64,000 nt of DNA, taken from positions 124,001 through 188,000 of the forward strand of contig CAWEZE010000011.1 in assembly GCA_963813485.1 (NCBI GenBank), in the 5' to 3' direction. The notes under the pieces were generated by a model. The model made no database searches and was not told the DNA's origin. It saw nothing but the letters and a program-made list of their open reading frames with translations. The stretch's first letter is position 1. Every line of letters begins with the position of its first letter. Made by a program: the position numbers and the translations under genes. Shown in pieces: positions 36,100 to 44,024 of this stretch. The DNA comes from DASQUK01 sp963813485 (GTDB lineage Bacteria; Actinomycetota; Acidimicrobiia; Acidimicrobiales; VFJN01).

Positions 36100-36289
36100 G
36101 GTCTACTGCGCCGACCACCGGGCCCAGGTTCTGCTCGACACATCCCGCATCGAAGCGATCCACAACTCCGCAAAGGGCCCCGTGGTCGCTTGGCGCTGCT
36201 GGTGTGGTGCCAGGGGCGCGCTACGGGCCGGGACGGCTTCGGTGCCCCGGCGCCGGGGTGTCTTCTCGCCGGCGTCCGACGCCGCTTAG
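36092..36289 (+). CDS. Small zinc-ribbon-like protein
   Basis: A 65-residue protein with Cys/His pairs that could bind zinc: FEVYCADHRAQ at the start and WRCWCGARGALR in the middle. The C-terminus is basic, then Ser/Ala-rich. The stop codon TAG is provided by the left end of interspersed repeat copy C. It overlaps the preceding small ORF by eight bases and is likely translated with it. No function is assigned. Confidence 0.5.
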   Translation: MFEVYCADHRAQVLLDTSRIEAIHNSAKGPVVAWRCWCGARGALRAGTASVPRRRGVFSPASDAA

Positions 36290-36426
36290 GAGCCGAGCGG
36301 ATAGGGCGGTTCGTGCAGCCGACGCGTGGGAATTTGGCGGTCAACTACCAGCTCAACAGCTTGGCTCCCCGGCAGCGCTGACCACCGTGCGCCAAGAGGA
36401 CGTGCCTATCCGCTCAGCGTCCTTAG
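36285..36426 (+). repeat. Interspersed 140-bp repeat, copy C
   Basis: A full copy from CTTAGGAGCCGAGCGGATAG to CTATCCGCTCAGCGTCCTTAG. Its left end gives the TAG stop of the zinc-ribbon-like ORF and its right end the TAA stop of the convergent tadA gene, so the two genes abut the element exactly at both ends. Confidence 0.92.
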
Positions 36427-36878
36427 TCGGCGCCCCGCCGTTCCTCGAAGAAGCCGGAGAGGAGCATCGCCGCCTCCTCTGCGCGGACGCCGGGCACCAC
36501 CTCGACCTCGTGGTTGAGGCGCGGGTCCACGGCCAGGTTGTAGAGAGACCCGCATGCGCCGGCCTTGGGGTCGGCGGCACCGAACACGACCTGATCGACG
36601 CGGGCCGCAACCAGCGCCCCGGCACACATCGGGCAGGGCTCGAGCGTGACCACAAGGGTGGTGCCGTCGAGGCGCCAGGATCCCACGACCTCGGCGGCGT
36701 CTCGCAGCGCCAGCAGCTCGGCATGGGCGGTCGGATCGCCGGTCCGCTCCCGTTCGTTGTGGCGCTGGGCGATCACCTCACCGTCGCGGAGCACCACCGC
36801 GCCCACCGGCACGTCGTCGTGGGTGACGGCCAGGGCGGCCTCGTCGAGGGCGAGCTCCATCGCGGCATCGAGATCCAC
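36423..36878 (-). CDS. tadA: tRNA adenosine(34) deaminase
   Basis: A 151-residue zinc deaminase that converts A34 to inosine in tRNA-Arg(ACG). The zinc and catalytic residues are in DPTAHAELLALRDAA near residue 49 (His, Glu) and LEPCPMCAGALVAARVDQV near 80 (two Cys). The tail LSGFFEERRG is also typical. The GTG start gives normal length; an ATG six codons later is possible. The stop codon lies inside the right end of repeat copy C. Confidence 0.92.
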   Translation of the reverse strand: MDLDAAMELALDEAALAVTHDDVPVGAVVLRDGEVIAQRHNERERTGDPTAHAELLALRDAAEVVGSWRLDGTTLVVTLEPCPMCAGALVAARVDQVVFGAADPKAGACGSLYNLAVDPRLNHEVEVVPGVRAEEAAMLLSGFFEERRGAD

Positions 36879-37044
36879 GACGTCCGACGCTACCGGCTGC
36901 GACGAGCGGCGCTTACAGGTGGAATTGCTGTGATCCGGACCTCGTCGGGCGTGAGGTGCTCCGTGGACATCCGCGGTCTAATGGTGCGCAGCTCGATGCC
37001 AGGCCGGGGCGTCGGCGCGTACGTCGGCTTCGGCGGAGGCCGTC

Positions 37045-37878
37045 ATGGCGACTCGTGAGGTGACACCCATGACCACCCCCCACTACGTCATTCGCGGCGG
37101 CATGGAGGGGCGAGAGCGCCTACGCGTCCTCGCCCGGGTGATGGCGCCGACGACGAGCGACCTGCTCGCGCGCGTCGGTGTTCGACCCACGGCCCGGTGC
37201 CTCGACGTCGGCTGTGGCGGCGGCGACGTAACGCTCGCCCTCGCGCGCATGGCCGCCGAAGGGTCGGTGGTCGGCGTCGACCTCGACAAGACGAAGCTCG
37301 AGTTGGCGGAGCAGGAGGCCGCGGCCGCGGGCGTGCGCAATGTCGACTTCCGGATCCACGACGTGATGGAGCCGTCCCTTGACGGCGACCGCTTCGACGT
37401 CGTCTACACGCGGTTCGTCCTGACGCACCTCCCCGATCCGGCCAGGGCGCTGGCCAACCTGTGTGGACAACTTGTGCCCGGTGGTGTGCTCATCTCCGAG
37501 GACATCGACTGCACAGGCCACTTCTGCGAACCTGACTCACCGGCGTTCTGGCGCTACGTCGAGCTCTACGCCACCACCGTGCAGCGTCGTGGCTGCGATC
37601 CGAACATCGGACCGCGGCTGCCCGGGTTGCTGCGGGACGCGGGACTTCGGCAGATCGGCGTGACCGTCGTGCAGCCGGCGGGCATCTCGGGAGAGGTGAA
37701 GTTGATCTGCCCCCTCACGCTCGAGGCGATCGCGGATGCCGTGCTCGCCGCCGGCCTGGCGACCGCGGAGGAGCTGGGCGACCTCGCCGACGAGCTCTAT
37801 GCGCTCGCCGAGCACGACGGGACGCTCATGAGCATCCCGCGCGTGGTGCAAGCCTGGGGATACAAGCCCGCCTCGTGA
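37045..37878 (+). CDS. Class I SAM-dependent methyltransferase
   Basis: A 277-residue methyltransferase. The SAM-binding motif is CLDVGCGGGDVTLALAR near residue 52, with VVGVDLDKTKLELAEQEAA near 73, DVVYTRFVLTHLPDPARALA near 115 and LVPGGVLISEDID near 138. This matches the UbiE/Methyltransf_25 type seen in small-molecule or lipid methylation. The first ATG is used; a second eight codons downstream is possible. It stands alone, separated from tadA by 166 bp, and ends 35 bp before a convergent serine tRNA gene. Confidence 0.8.
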   Translation: MATREVTPMTTPHYVIRGGMEGRERLRVLARVMAPTTSDLLARVGVRPTARCLDVGCGGGDVTLALARMAAEGSVVGVDLDKTKLELAEQEAAAAGVRNVDFRIHDVMEPSLDGDRFDVVYTRFVLTHLPDPARALANLCGQLVPGGVLISEDIDCTGHFCEPDSPAFWRYVELYATTVQRRGCDPNIGPRLPGLLRDAGLRQIGVTVVQPAGISGEVKLICPLTLEAIADAVLAAGLATAEELGDLADELYALAEHDGTLMSIPRVVQAWGYKPAS

Positions 37879-37913
37879 TCACCTAGGTGTACGGAACGGG
37901 CCCAGCGGCTGAG

Positions 37914-37999
37914 CGGAGGGAGTGGGATTCGAACCCACGGTGGGCAAGACCCACACACGCTTTCCAAGCGTGCCGATTCGGCCGCTCTCGCATCCCTCC
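37914..37999 (-). tRNA. tRNA-Ser (GGA)
   Basis: An 86-nt class II tRNA in leftward orientation. Acceptor GGAGGGA pairs with TCCCTCC, the anticodon loop is TTGGAAA (GGA, serine), the variable arm is long and the T-arm reads GGGTTCGAATCCC. No CCA is encoded. It neighbours the SRP RNA and dnaX genes, an arrangement common in actinobacteria. Confidence 0.95.
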
Positions 38000-38058
38000 T
38001 CGGGTGGTGCCCGGAGCGGCACACGCTATCGTGTGCCACGCCCGTGACCGCAGGTGGC

Positions 38059-38154
38059 GGCCGGGTCCTGTGCAACTGCAGCCCGTGAACCGAGTCAGGG
38101 CCGGGAGGCAGCAGCTCTCAGCGGAACCTGTGGTGTGCCGCAGACCGCCTGGCC
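38059..38154 (+). ncRNA. ffs: Signal recognition particle RNA (4.5S type)
   Basis: A small SRP RNA of about 96 nt. The conserved apical loop GTCAGGGCCGGGAGGCAGCA near its centre binds the SRP protein Ffh. The 5' end GGCCGGGTCC pairs with the 3' end GACCGCCTGGCC to form a long hairpin. Ends are estimated from pairing. It lies between tRNA-Ser and dnaX, as in many actinobacteria. A GTCACC-TCC-GGTGAC hairpin follows directly. Confidence 0.85.
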
Positions 38155-38290
38155 GTCACCTCCGGTGACGGGCACCGTGTTTCCCGCTCTTGGCCACTTC
38201 GTGGCGGGGCCGCTCGGGCCCAGGCACCTCCGGTGACGGGCACTGTGTTCCGCTCGGCCACTTCCGGTGACGGGACTGTGTTCCACCGCC
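38155..38290. repeat. Three tandem-type copies of a hairpin-bearing repeat before dnaX
   Basis: Three related units of about 25 bp occur within 130 bp: CACCTCCGGTGACGGGCACC, CACCTCCGGTGACGGGCACT and CACTTCCGGTGACGGGACTG, each followed by GTGTT. The CACC-TCC-GGTG core can form a small stem. The first copy, following the SRP RNA, may serve as its terminator. Their spacing is uneven (68 and 34 bp). The role upstream of dnaX is unknown. Confidence 0.6.
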
Positions 38291-38331
38291 AGCCAGGGGC
38301 GCTCCTCGTGCCGCCGATAGCATCCGGCCCG

Positions 38332-40080
38332 ATGGCCGCGTACCAGTCGCTCTACCGGCGATACCGCCCGCAGCGCTTCGACGAGGTGCTGGGGCAGGAG
38401 CATGTGACCAAGGCGCTCCGCAACGCCGTGCGTGAGGGCCGCGTCGGTCACGCCTACCTCTTCAGCGGGCCCCGCGGCACCGGCAAGACCTCGACCGCGC
38501 GCATCCTGGCCAAGGTCCTCAACTGCGACGCGCCGGTGGACGGCGAGCCCTGTGGCAAATGCGAGAACTGCGTGGCGGTGTCCGAGGGTCGGATCACCGA
38601 CTGGTTGCTCGAGCAGGACGCTGCGTCCAAGAGCAAGGTCGACGACATGCGAGACCTGATCGAGCGGGTGCCCCTTGGCACGTCGGGCAAGCGCCGGGTC
38701 ATCATCCTCGACGAGGTCCACATGCTGAGCCAGGGCGCCGAGAACGCCCTCCTCAAGACCCTCGAGGAACCACCCGAGCACGTGGTGTTCGTGCTCGCCA
38801 CCACCGATCCCCAGAAGGTGCGGCCGACCATCCGCAGCCGCACGCAGCACTTCGAGTTCCGGCTCCTGTCCCCTGATGTGCTGGCCGATCACGTCCGCCA
38901 CGTCATCGCCGACGCCGGCCTGGACCTCGAACCCGAGGCGGTGGACCGCGCCGTCGACCACGTCATCCGCAGCGGCGCCGGCTCCGCCCGCGACACCCTG
39001 TCGGCGCTGGACCAGGTGGCGGCCCTCGGCGAGGTGTTCGACGCGTCGGAACCGGTGGACTCGGTGCTGGACGCGCTGTGCGACCACGACGCGGGCGCCG
39101 TCCTGGTCGCCGTCGCCGACGCCCTGGCCGCCGGTCGTGATCCCCGTACCTTGGGCGAAGACCTGATCGCCGCCCTGCGCGATGCCTTCCTCGCGGCGAT
39201 GGGTGCCGCAGACGAGCACGTCGCCCCGGCCCAGCGGGAACGGGCTGCCCGCGTCGGCCAGCGGCTGGGGCCAGCGGGCCTCACCCGGGCGCTCGACGTG
39301 CTGGGGGAGTCGCTCACCGAGCTGGCTCGCAAGCCCGATCCGCGGATCGTGGTCGAGGTGGCCCTCGTCCGCCTGACCCAGCCCGCATCCGATCGGACGC
39401 TGGACGCGATCCTCGAACGCCTCGACCGCCTGGAGCGCGGCGATGGTCCCGGCGGGGGAGGTGGCCCGAGCCGCGGTGGATCGGACGCGGCCAGCCCCTC
39501 CGGAGGAGCGGCCGCGGCTCGCGAGGCATTGTCGGACCGACGCAGCGGTGATGCCGACCGATCGCCGGAGCCCCAACCTCCGGCCGCCGACAAGCCAACG
39601 CTCGGCGCCGTGGTGCGGCAGCAGGAGGAGCGAGGGCGACCGGCTGAACCAGCGGGCACGGTGGCGGTCGCTGGCGGGCGGATCCCGGATCTCGACGAGA
39701 TCACCAACGCGTGGACGGGCGCCGTGCTCACCGCGTTGCCGAAGTCGGTCCGGAGCCGTTGGCGCGGCGGGCGCTGGATCGAGTCGGACCCCCGCACCGT
39801 GCGCTTCGCGGTGTCCAACGAGTGGCACCAGAAGGCGTGCGACGAGTCACGGCGCGAGGTGGAGGAAGCCCTGCTGGCGCACTTCGGGGACCCCGTCCCC
39901 GTAGCGATCGTGGTCGAGGGCGAACCGGCGGGTGCGGCCTCGACGGCTTCGTCTGCGCCGCCGCCTGATGACCTCGAACACATCGACCCAGCCGAGCTGC
40001 GGGACGCCGACGACGCCGTCACGGGCGTCGACCTGGTGGTGCGCACGTTCGGCGGCGGCGAACTCATCCAGGAGGACTGA
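38332..40080 (+). CDS. dnaX: DNA polymerase III gamma/tau subunit
   Basis: A 582-residue AAA+ clamp-loader subunit of the replicative polymerase. The start MAAYQSLYRRYRPQRFDEVL is the family's usual N-terminus. Walker A is SGPRGTGKTSTARILAK near residue 44, four Cys of the zinc module are in CDAPVDGEPCGKCENC near 65, Walker B is RVIILDEVHMLS near 122, and the arginine-finger region is TIRSRTQHFEFR near 167. The region after about 370 is Gly/Ser/Pro-rich and weakly conserved, as in tau. The downstream genes YbaB and recR form the common dnaX-recR cluster. No slippery heptamer for gamma production was looked for in detail. Confidence 0.95.
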   Translation: MAAYQSLYRRYRPQRFDEVLGQEHVTKALRNAVREGRVGHAYLFSGPRGTGKTSTARILAKVLNCDAPVDGEPCGKCENCVAVSEGRITDWLLEQDAASKSKVDDMRDLIERVPLGTSGKRRVIILDEVHMLSQGAENALLKTLEEPPEHVVFVLATTDPQKVRPTIRSRTQHFEFRLLSPDVLADHVRHVIADAGLDLEPEAVDRAVDHVIRSGAGSARDTLSALDQVAALGEVFDASEPVDSVLDALCDHDAGAVLVAVADALAAGRDPRTLGEDLIAALRDAFLAAMGAADEHVAPAQRERAARVGQRLGPAGLTRALDVLGESLTELARKPDPRIVVEVALVRLTQPASDRTLDAILERLDRLERGDGPGGGGGPSRGGSDAASPSGGAAAAREALSDRRSGDADRSPEPQPPAADKPTLGAVVRQQEERGRPAEPAGTVAVAGGRIPDLDEITNAWTGAVLTALPKSVRSRWRGGRWIESDPRTVRFAVSNEWHQKACDESRREVEEALLAHFGDPVPVAIVVEGEPAGAASTASSAPPPDDLEHIDPAELRDADDAVTGVDLVVRTFGGGELIQED

Positions 40081-40162
40081 ACCCTGATTTCGCGGAGAAT
40101 GCCATGACGCAAGACTTGCCCCTGTCGGACCGGCTGGCAGCCGGCGGAATCAGGGCTCACTG

Positions 40163-40579
40163 ATGGCCGACGCTCCATCCGATCCACCGACGCCGAACCG
40201 TCCCGACCCCGGCGGGTTGGCAGGGCTGGGCGACCTCGGCGGACTGCTCGAGTCCGCCCAGGAGGCGTTCTCGGCGCAGGCGCGGGCCGCCGAGGAGGTG
40301 GTGACGGGCAGTGCCGGGGGCGGCGTGGTGACGGTCGAGATGACGGGAACGGGTGAGGTCCGCTCGATCACACTCGCCCCCGAGGTCGTCGACCCTGAGG
40401 ACATCGAGATGCTCCAGGACCTCATCGTGGCGGCCCTCCACGACGCCGGTGTCAAGGTCGCCGCCCTCCAGCGCGATGCCCTTGGCGCGTTGGGCGGCCT
40501 CGACATCGACGGGCTGGGGGGTGCGCTCGGCGGTCTGCTCGGCAGCCCGGGCAGTGGCTCCGGTCCCGACAAGGGTTAG
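40163..40579 (+). CDS. YbaB/EbfC-family nucleoid-associated protein
   Basis: A 138-residue protein with the YbaB core at residues about 28-115: LLESAQEAFSAQARAAEEVV, then VVTVEMTGTGEVRSITLAPE and DIEMLQDLIVAALHDA. Members are small dimeric DNA-binding proteins. It differs from typical YbaB by a Pro/Gly-rich N-terminus and a Gly/Leu-rich C-terminus (LGGLDIDGLGGALGGLLGS). Placement between dnaX and recR is the conserved location. The ATG is the first in frame. Confidence 0.88.
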   Translation: MADAPSDPPTPNRPDPGGLAGLGDLGGLLESAQEAFSAQARAAEEVVTGSAGGGVVTVEMTGTGEVRSITLAPEVVDPEDIEMLQDLIVAALHDAGVKVAALQRDALGALGGLDIDGLGGALGGLLGSPGSGSGPDKG

Positions 40580-40588
40580 CCAGGCACC

Positions 40589-41194
40589 GTGTCCGTGTAT
40601 GCCGGTCCCGTCCAGGACCTCATCGATGAGCTGGGCCGGCTGCCCGGTGTCGGGCCCAAGTCGGCCCAGCGCATCGCGTTCCATCTGCTCAAGCTGCCCA
40701 AGGACGATGCCCTGCGCCTGGCCCGCGCCATCACTGAGGCCAAGGACCGGGTCGCGTTCTGCCAGACCTGCTTCAACGTGTCGGAAGGTGACACGTGTGG
40801 AATCTGCGCCGATAGCCGGCGGGACGCCACGGTCGTCTGCGTTGTCGAGGAACCCCGTGACGTGGTGGCGGTCGAGAAGACAGGTGAGTTCCACGGGCGC
40901 TATCACGTGCTGCAGGGCGCCATCAGCCCCATCGAGGGCGTAGGTCCCGAGCAGCTCCGCATCCGTGAGCTGCTCGACCGCATCGAGCGCGAGGGCATCG
41001 CCGAGATCATCCTGTGCACCAACCCGAACCTCGAGGGCGAGGCCACGGCGCTGTACCTGGGTCGATTGCTCAAGCCGCTGGGGCTGAGGGTGACCCGCAT
41101 CGCCAGCGGTCTCCCCGTGGGGGGCGACCTCGAATACGCCGACGAGTTGACCCTGGGCCGGGCGCTCGAGGGACGACGCGACGTCGACGCGTAA
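40589..41194 (+). CDS. recR: Recombination protein RecR
   Basis: A 201-residue DNA repair protein that forms a ring clamp and works with RecFO. Features are the helix-hairpin-helix ELGRLPGVGPKSAQRIAFHL near residue 14, four zinc cysteines in FCQTCFNVSEGDTCGICAD near 57, the Toprim domain starting VVCVVEEPRD near 82 and Walker-like GVGPEQLRI and NPNLEGEATALYL near 143. The length matches the family. The GTG start lies 9 bp after the YbaB stop, so the two are cotranscribed with dnaX. Confidence 0.95.
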   Translation: MSVYAGPVQDLIDELGRLPGVGPKSAQRIAFHLLKLPKDDALRLARAITEAKDRVAFCQTCFNVSEGDTCGICADSRRDATVVCVVEEPRDVVAVEKTGEFHGRYHVLQGAISPIEGVGPEQLRIRELLDRIEREGIAEIILCTNPNLEGEATALYLGRLLKPLGLRVTRIASGLPVGGDLEYADELTLGRALEGRRDVDA

Positions 41195-41497
41195 TCAGAG
41201 CCGACCGTCGCCGACTGCTTGCTGACGCCCCCCGGGCTGTCCCGCCCGCGTCCCCAGGTGCGCCGGCCCGACGATCGAGGCGGGCGGACGGGACCGACCA
41301 TCGGACCGGCACACCTGGAAACGCCAACACACGAAGAACTAGCGGCTAATCCCGTGTAGCCCCCCGCTGCAACGTTGCACGTACGTTACACCTGTAATGG
41401 CTGTTGCGCTAGTCGAACACATTACGCGTCAATTTGCTCACTTTCAGTGGTTGATGGCCGGGATCTGGGACATGGCGGGCTCGTCTAGTGTCACGCA
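41195..41497. other. Gene-free gap with a short TTACA/TGTAA palindrome
   Basis: About 300 bp between recR and an acyl-CoA dehydrogenase gene with no credible ORF. Its last 150 bp are less GC-rich and contain the 12-bp palindrome TTACACCTGTAA (around 41386-41397) next to GTTGCACGTACG. A promoter and operator for the acyl-CoA dehydrogenase gene are likely here but cannot be defined precisely. Confidence 0.4.
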
Positions 41498-42709
41498 ATG
41501 GATTTCGCCATGAGCCCGCGGGCCGAGGAGCTGCGCAAGCGGCTCGAGGCCTTCATGGACGAGTGCGTGTATCCCAACGAGGCGCTCTACCACCAGCAGA
41601 TCGCCGACTCGGGTGATCCCCATGTCCATGCGCCGGTCCTCGACGAACTCAAGCTCGAGGCGCGCGAGCGCGGGTTGTGGAACCTCTTTCTCCCGCACGA
41701 GACCGAATGGACGGATGGGCTCTCGAACGTCGACTACGCCCCGCTCGCCGAGGTGACCGGGCGCAGCCCGCTAGCGCCGGAGGCGCTCAACTGCTCGGCT
41801 CCGGACACCGGCAACATGGAGCTCCTCACGATGTTCGGCACCGACGAGCAGAAGGAGCGCTGGCTCCGTCCGCTGCTCGAGGGCGAGATCCGTTCGTGCT
41901 TCGCGATGACCGAGCCGGCGGTCGCCAGCTCGGATGCCACCAATATCTCGCTTCGGATCGAACGGGACGACGACCACTACGTGCTCAACGGGCACAAGTG
42001 GTGGATCAGCGGGGCGGCCCGGGAGCGTTGCCGGGTCGCGATCGTGATGGGCAAGACCGACACGGACGCGCCGCCTCACCGGCAGCAGTCAATGGTGTTG
42101 GTGCCCATGGATGCTCCGGGGCTCAAGAACCTCCGCAGCCTCCCGGTGTTCGGTTACCAGGACAACGAGGGCCACTGTGAGCTGGTTTTCGAGGACGTTC
42201 GCGTGCCCGCAGACCACCTGCTCGGGGAAGAGGGTGGCGGCTTCGCCATGGCGCAGGCACGGCTCGGCCCGGGCCGGATCCACCACTGCATGCGGGCCAT
42301 CGGGGTCGCCGAGCGGGCTCTGGAGCTGATGTGCCGCCGCGTGCGCGAACGCACGGCATTCGGCAAACCGTTGGCCGATCAGGGGGTGATCCAGCAGTGG
42401 ATCGCCGACAGCCGCATCGAGATCGAGCAGGTTCGCCTGCTGGTGCTCAAGACCGCATGGCTGATGGACACGGCCGGCAACAAGGGCGCCCGCGTCGAGA
42501 TCTCGGCGATCAAGGTCGCGGCACCCGATGTGGCCCTAAGGGTCATCGACCGGGCGATCCAGGCCCACGGTGCCCTGGGGGTATCGAACGATGCTCCGCT
42601 GGCGTCGATGTACGCGCACGTCCGCACGTTGCGCTTGGCCGACGGCCCAGACGAGGTGCACCGCATGTCGGTGGCACGGCGCGAGCTTCGAAAATACGAG
42701 GAGGCATAA
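41498..42709 (+). CDS. Acyl-CoA dehydrogenase (ACAD10/11-like)
   Basis: A 403-residue flavoprotein that introduces a double bond into an acyl-CoA. The N-terminal helical part (ELRKRLEAFMDECVYPNEAL), the flavin motif CFAMTEPAVASSDATNISL near 136, the middle domain HKWWISGAARERC near 165 and the C-terminal DQGVIQQWIADSRIEIEQVR fit the ACAD10/11 group that handles long or branched acids. The final block HGALGVSNDAPLASMYAHVR near 357 carries the family's ending. No CTGACG palindrome is found upstream, so it seems not to belong to the steroid-type regulon. A lipoprotein gene follows 7 bp later. Confidence 0.9.
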   Translation: MDFAMSPRAEELRKRLEAFMDECVYPNEALYHQQIADSGDPHVHAPVLDELKLEARERGLWNLFLPHETEWTDGLSNVDYAPLAEVTGRSPLAPEALNCSAPDTGNMELLTMFGTDEQKERWLRPLLEGEIRSCFAMTEPAVASSDATNISLRIERDDDHYVLNGHKWWISGAARERCRVAIVMGKTDTDAPPHRQQSMVLVPMDAPGLKNLRSLPVFGYQDNEGHCELVFEDVRVPADHLLGEEGGGFAMAQARLGPGRIHHCMRAIGVAERALELMCRRVRERTAFGKPLADQGVIQQWIADSRIEIEQVRLLVLKTAWLMDTAGNKGARVEISAIKVAAPDVALRVIDRAIQAHGALGVSNDAPLASMYAHVRTLRLADGPDEVHRMSVARRELRKYEEA

Positions 42710-42716
42710 GGGCGGC

Positions 42717-43088
42717 ATGGGGCGTTTTGTGGCGGGCGTGGCGGTCGTCGGGTTGTTGATGGCTGCCGGCTGCGGTGACGACGACGACAGCACATCCAGC
42801 GAGGCGACCGAGACGTTTTGCGACGGCTTCAACGAGATCAACGACGAGTTCTCGGACATCAACCCGGTCGCCGATCCGGGCGCGCTCGAGGATGCTCTCG
42901 ACATGTTGCGGGATCTGGAGCCCCCGGAAGAGATCGCCGACGAGTACGAGAGGGTCCTCGAGGGGTTCGAGGCGCTCACGGAGATCGACATCACCGATCC
43001 GGAGGAGGTGGCCCAGGTGCAGGAGGACTTTGCTGATGCCGAGGAGGCGTTCAACACGGTGGGGGACTTCGTCGAAGAGGAGTGCTGA
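42717..43088 (+). CDS. Small acidic lipoprotein
   Basis: A 123-residue exported protein. The signal peptide ends in a lipobox (LLMAAGC, Cys near 19), followed by Asp/Ser-rich linker and an acidic, helix-rich domain (FCDGFNEINDEFSDINPVAD and EEIADEYERVLEGFEALTE). One further Cys lies near the N-terminus of the domain and one is the last residue; they may form a disulfide. Similar small lipoproteins are common in Acidimicrobiia-type genomes, with no function known. It starts 7 bp after the acyl-CoA dehydrogenase stop and may be cotranscribed. Confidence 0.75.
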   Translation: MGRFVAGVAVVGLLMAAGCGDDDDSTSSEATETFCDGFNEINDEFSDINPVADPGALEDALDMLRDLEPPEEIADEYERVLEGFEALTEIDITDPEEVAQVQEDFADAEEAFNTVGDFVEEEC

Positions 43089-43141
43089 CCGCTTCTCGAG
43101 GGGAGCCGAGAGGCACGCCCGTCAGGCGGCCGAACAGTCCG

Positions 43142-43579
43142 TCAACTGGCCGGGGTGGCGGGCCGGTGGACGACGAGGCTCACCCGGGTGCCATCCGGCG
43201 ACGGGGTGAAGCTCACCTCGTCGGCCAGCGTGCGCATGAGGGCGATGCCCAGGCCGCTCTCGTGGCGCAGGCGCCGGGGATCGGTGACGGCGGGCAGGGT
43301 CTCGACCTCGTTGGGGTCGAACCCGGAGCCGCGATCGATGACCTCCACCCGCACCTCGTCGTCGCCGATCGCGCAGCGGACGATCACCGGTCCCTCCGAC
43401 CAGTTGGTCTCGTGGGCCTCGATGGCGTTGGAGCAGGCTTCGGTGACAGCGATCTTCAGGTCGTCGAGGCGAGCCGGGCTCAGCCCGGGCGCCAGTGATC
43501 CGATCGCCGCGTCGACCACCAGCCGCACCAGTGAGAGGTAGGCGGAGCGGGCCGGGATCTCCAGCTCCACGACCGCCAC
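43142..43579 (-). CDS. RsbW-like anti-sigma factor kinase
   Basis: A 145-residue GHKL ATPase-fold protein. The N box is KIAVTEACSNAIEAH near residue 45 and the G1/G2 boxes are EVIDRGSGFDPN near 83 and RHESGLGIALMRTLADEV near 108. RsbW proteins bind a sigma factor and phosphorylate the anti-anti-sigma partner, here the STAS protein whose stop codon lies 4 bp upstream. The GTG start is set by that gene boundary. No SigB-type gene is adjacent; the sigma factors at 53.7 and 55 kb are possible partners. Confidence 0.88.
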   Translation of the reverse strand: MAVVELEIPARSAYLSLVRLVVDAAIGSLAPGLSPARLDDLKIAVTEACSNAIEAHETNWSEGPVIVRCAIGDDEVRVEVIDRGSGFDPNEVETLPAVTDPRRLRHESGLGIALMRTLADEVSFTPSPDGTRVSLVVHRPATPAS

Positions 43580-43583
43580 GGGA

Positions 43584-43922
43584 CTACCCCGCAGAGATGG
43601 CGTCTTCGAGGGACGCGTGGAGCGGCACGGCCTTGTCGAGGCCCGTGATCTCGAACAGGCGGCGAATCCGAGCCTCCGTGCACACGAGGCGCAGGTCACC
43701 GCCGTGGGTCCGGGCCCTCTTCAGCACGCTGACGATGGTGCCGAGACCGGTGGAGTCGAGGAAGTCGACGGCTTCGAGGTCGAGCACCAGCCGCGCTGAC
43801 CCATCGTTCACGAGACCGATCAGGCGTTCACGCAACGTGGGCGAGGTGGCGACGTCGATCTCGCCGTGGACCGTCACAACGGTCCACGCCTCGACCTCGG
43901 CCACCTCTGTGCGCAGCTCCAT
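43584..43922 (-). CDS. STAS-domain anti-sigma factor antagonist (RsbV-like)
   Basis: A 112-residue STAS protein. The core runs over most of the length: VTVHGEIDVATSPTLRERL near residue 16, LVLDLEAVDFLDSTGLGTIV near 45, in which the Ser of DSTG is the phosphorylated residue, and GLDKAVPLHASLEDA at the end. When unphosphorylated it would bind the RsbW-like kinase and free a sigma factor. It is the first gene of a two-gene leftward unit, and its start lies 102 bp from the divergent helicase gene. Confidence 0.9.
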   Translation of the reverse strand: MELRTEVAEVEAWTVVTVHGEIDVATSPTLRERLIGLVNDGSARLVLDLEAVDFLDSTGLGTIVSVLKRARTHGGDLRLVCTEARIRRLFEITGLDKAVPLHASLEDAISAG

Positions 43923-43987
43923 GGCTCGCTGACCCTACCGCCTGGCTTCTTGGACCCAAGCGAGGCAACATGGCCAGACGCGTGACA

Positions 43988-44005
43988 CCCGTGGAATTCC
44001 ACGGG
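43988..44005. promoter_or_regulatory. Perfect 18-bp palindrome upstream of helicase gene
   Basis: CCCGTGGAATTCCACGGG is a perfect palindrome without spacer, 19 bp upstream of the MrfA-like helicase start and 65 bp from the STAS gene start. It could be an operator for a dimeric regulator of either divergent unit, or a restriction-type recognition accident around GAATTC. Its position in the only gap between the two units favours regulation. Confidence 0.5.
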
Positions 44006-44024
44006 CGTAACCTGACATTCGGAC

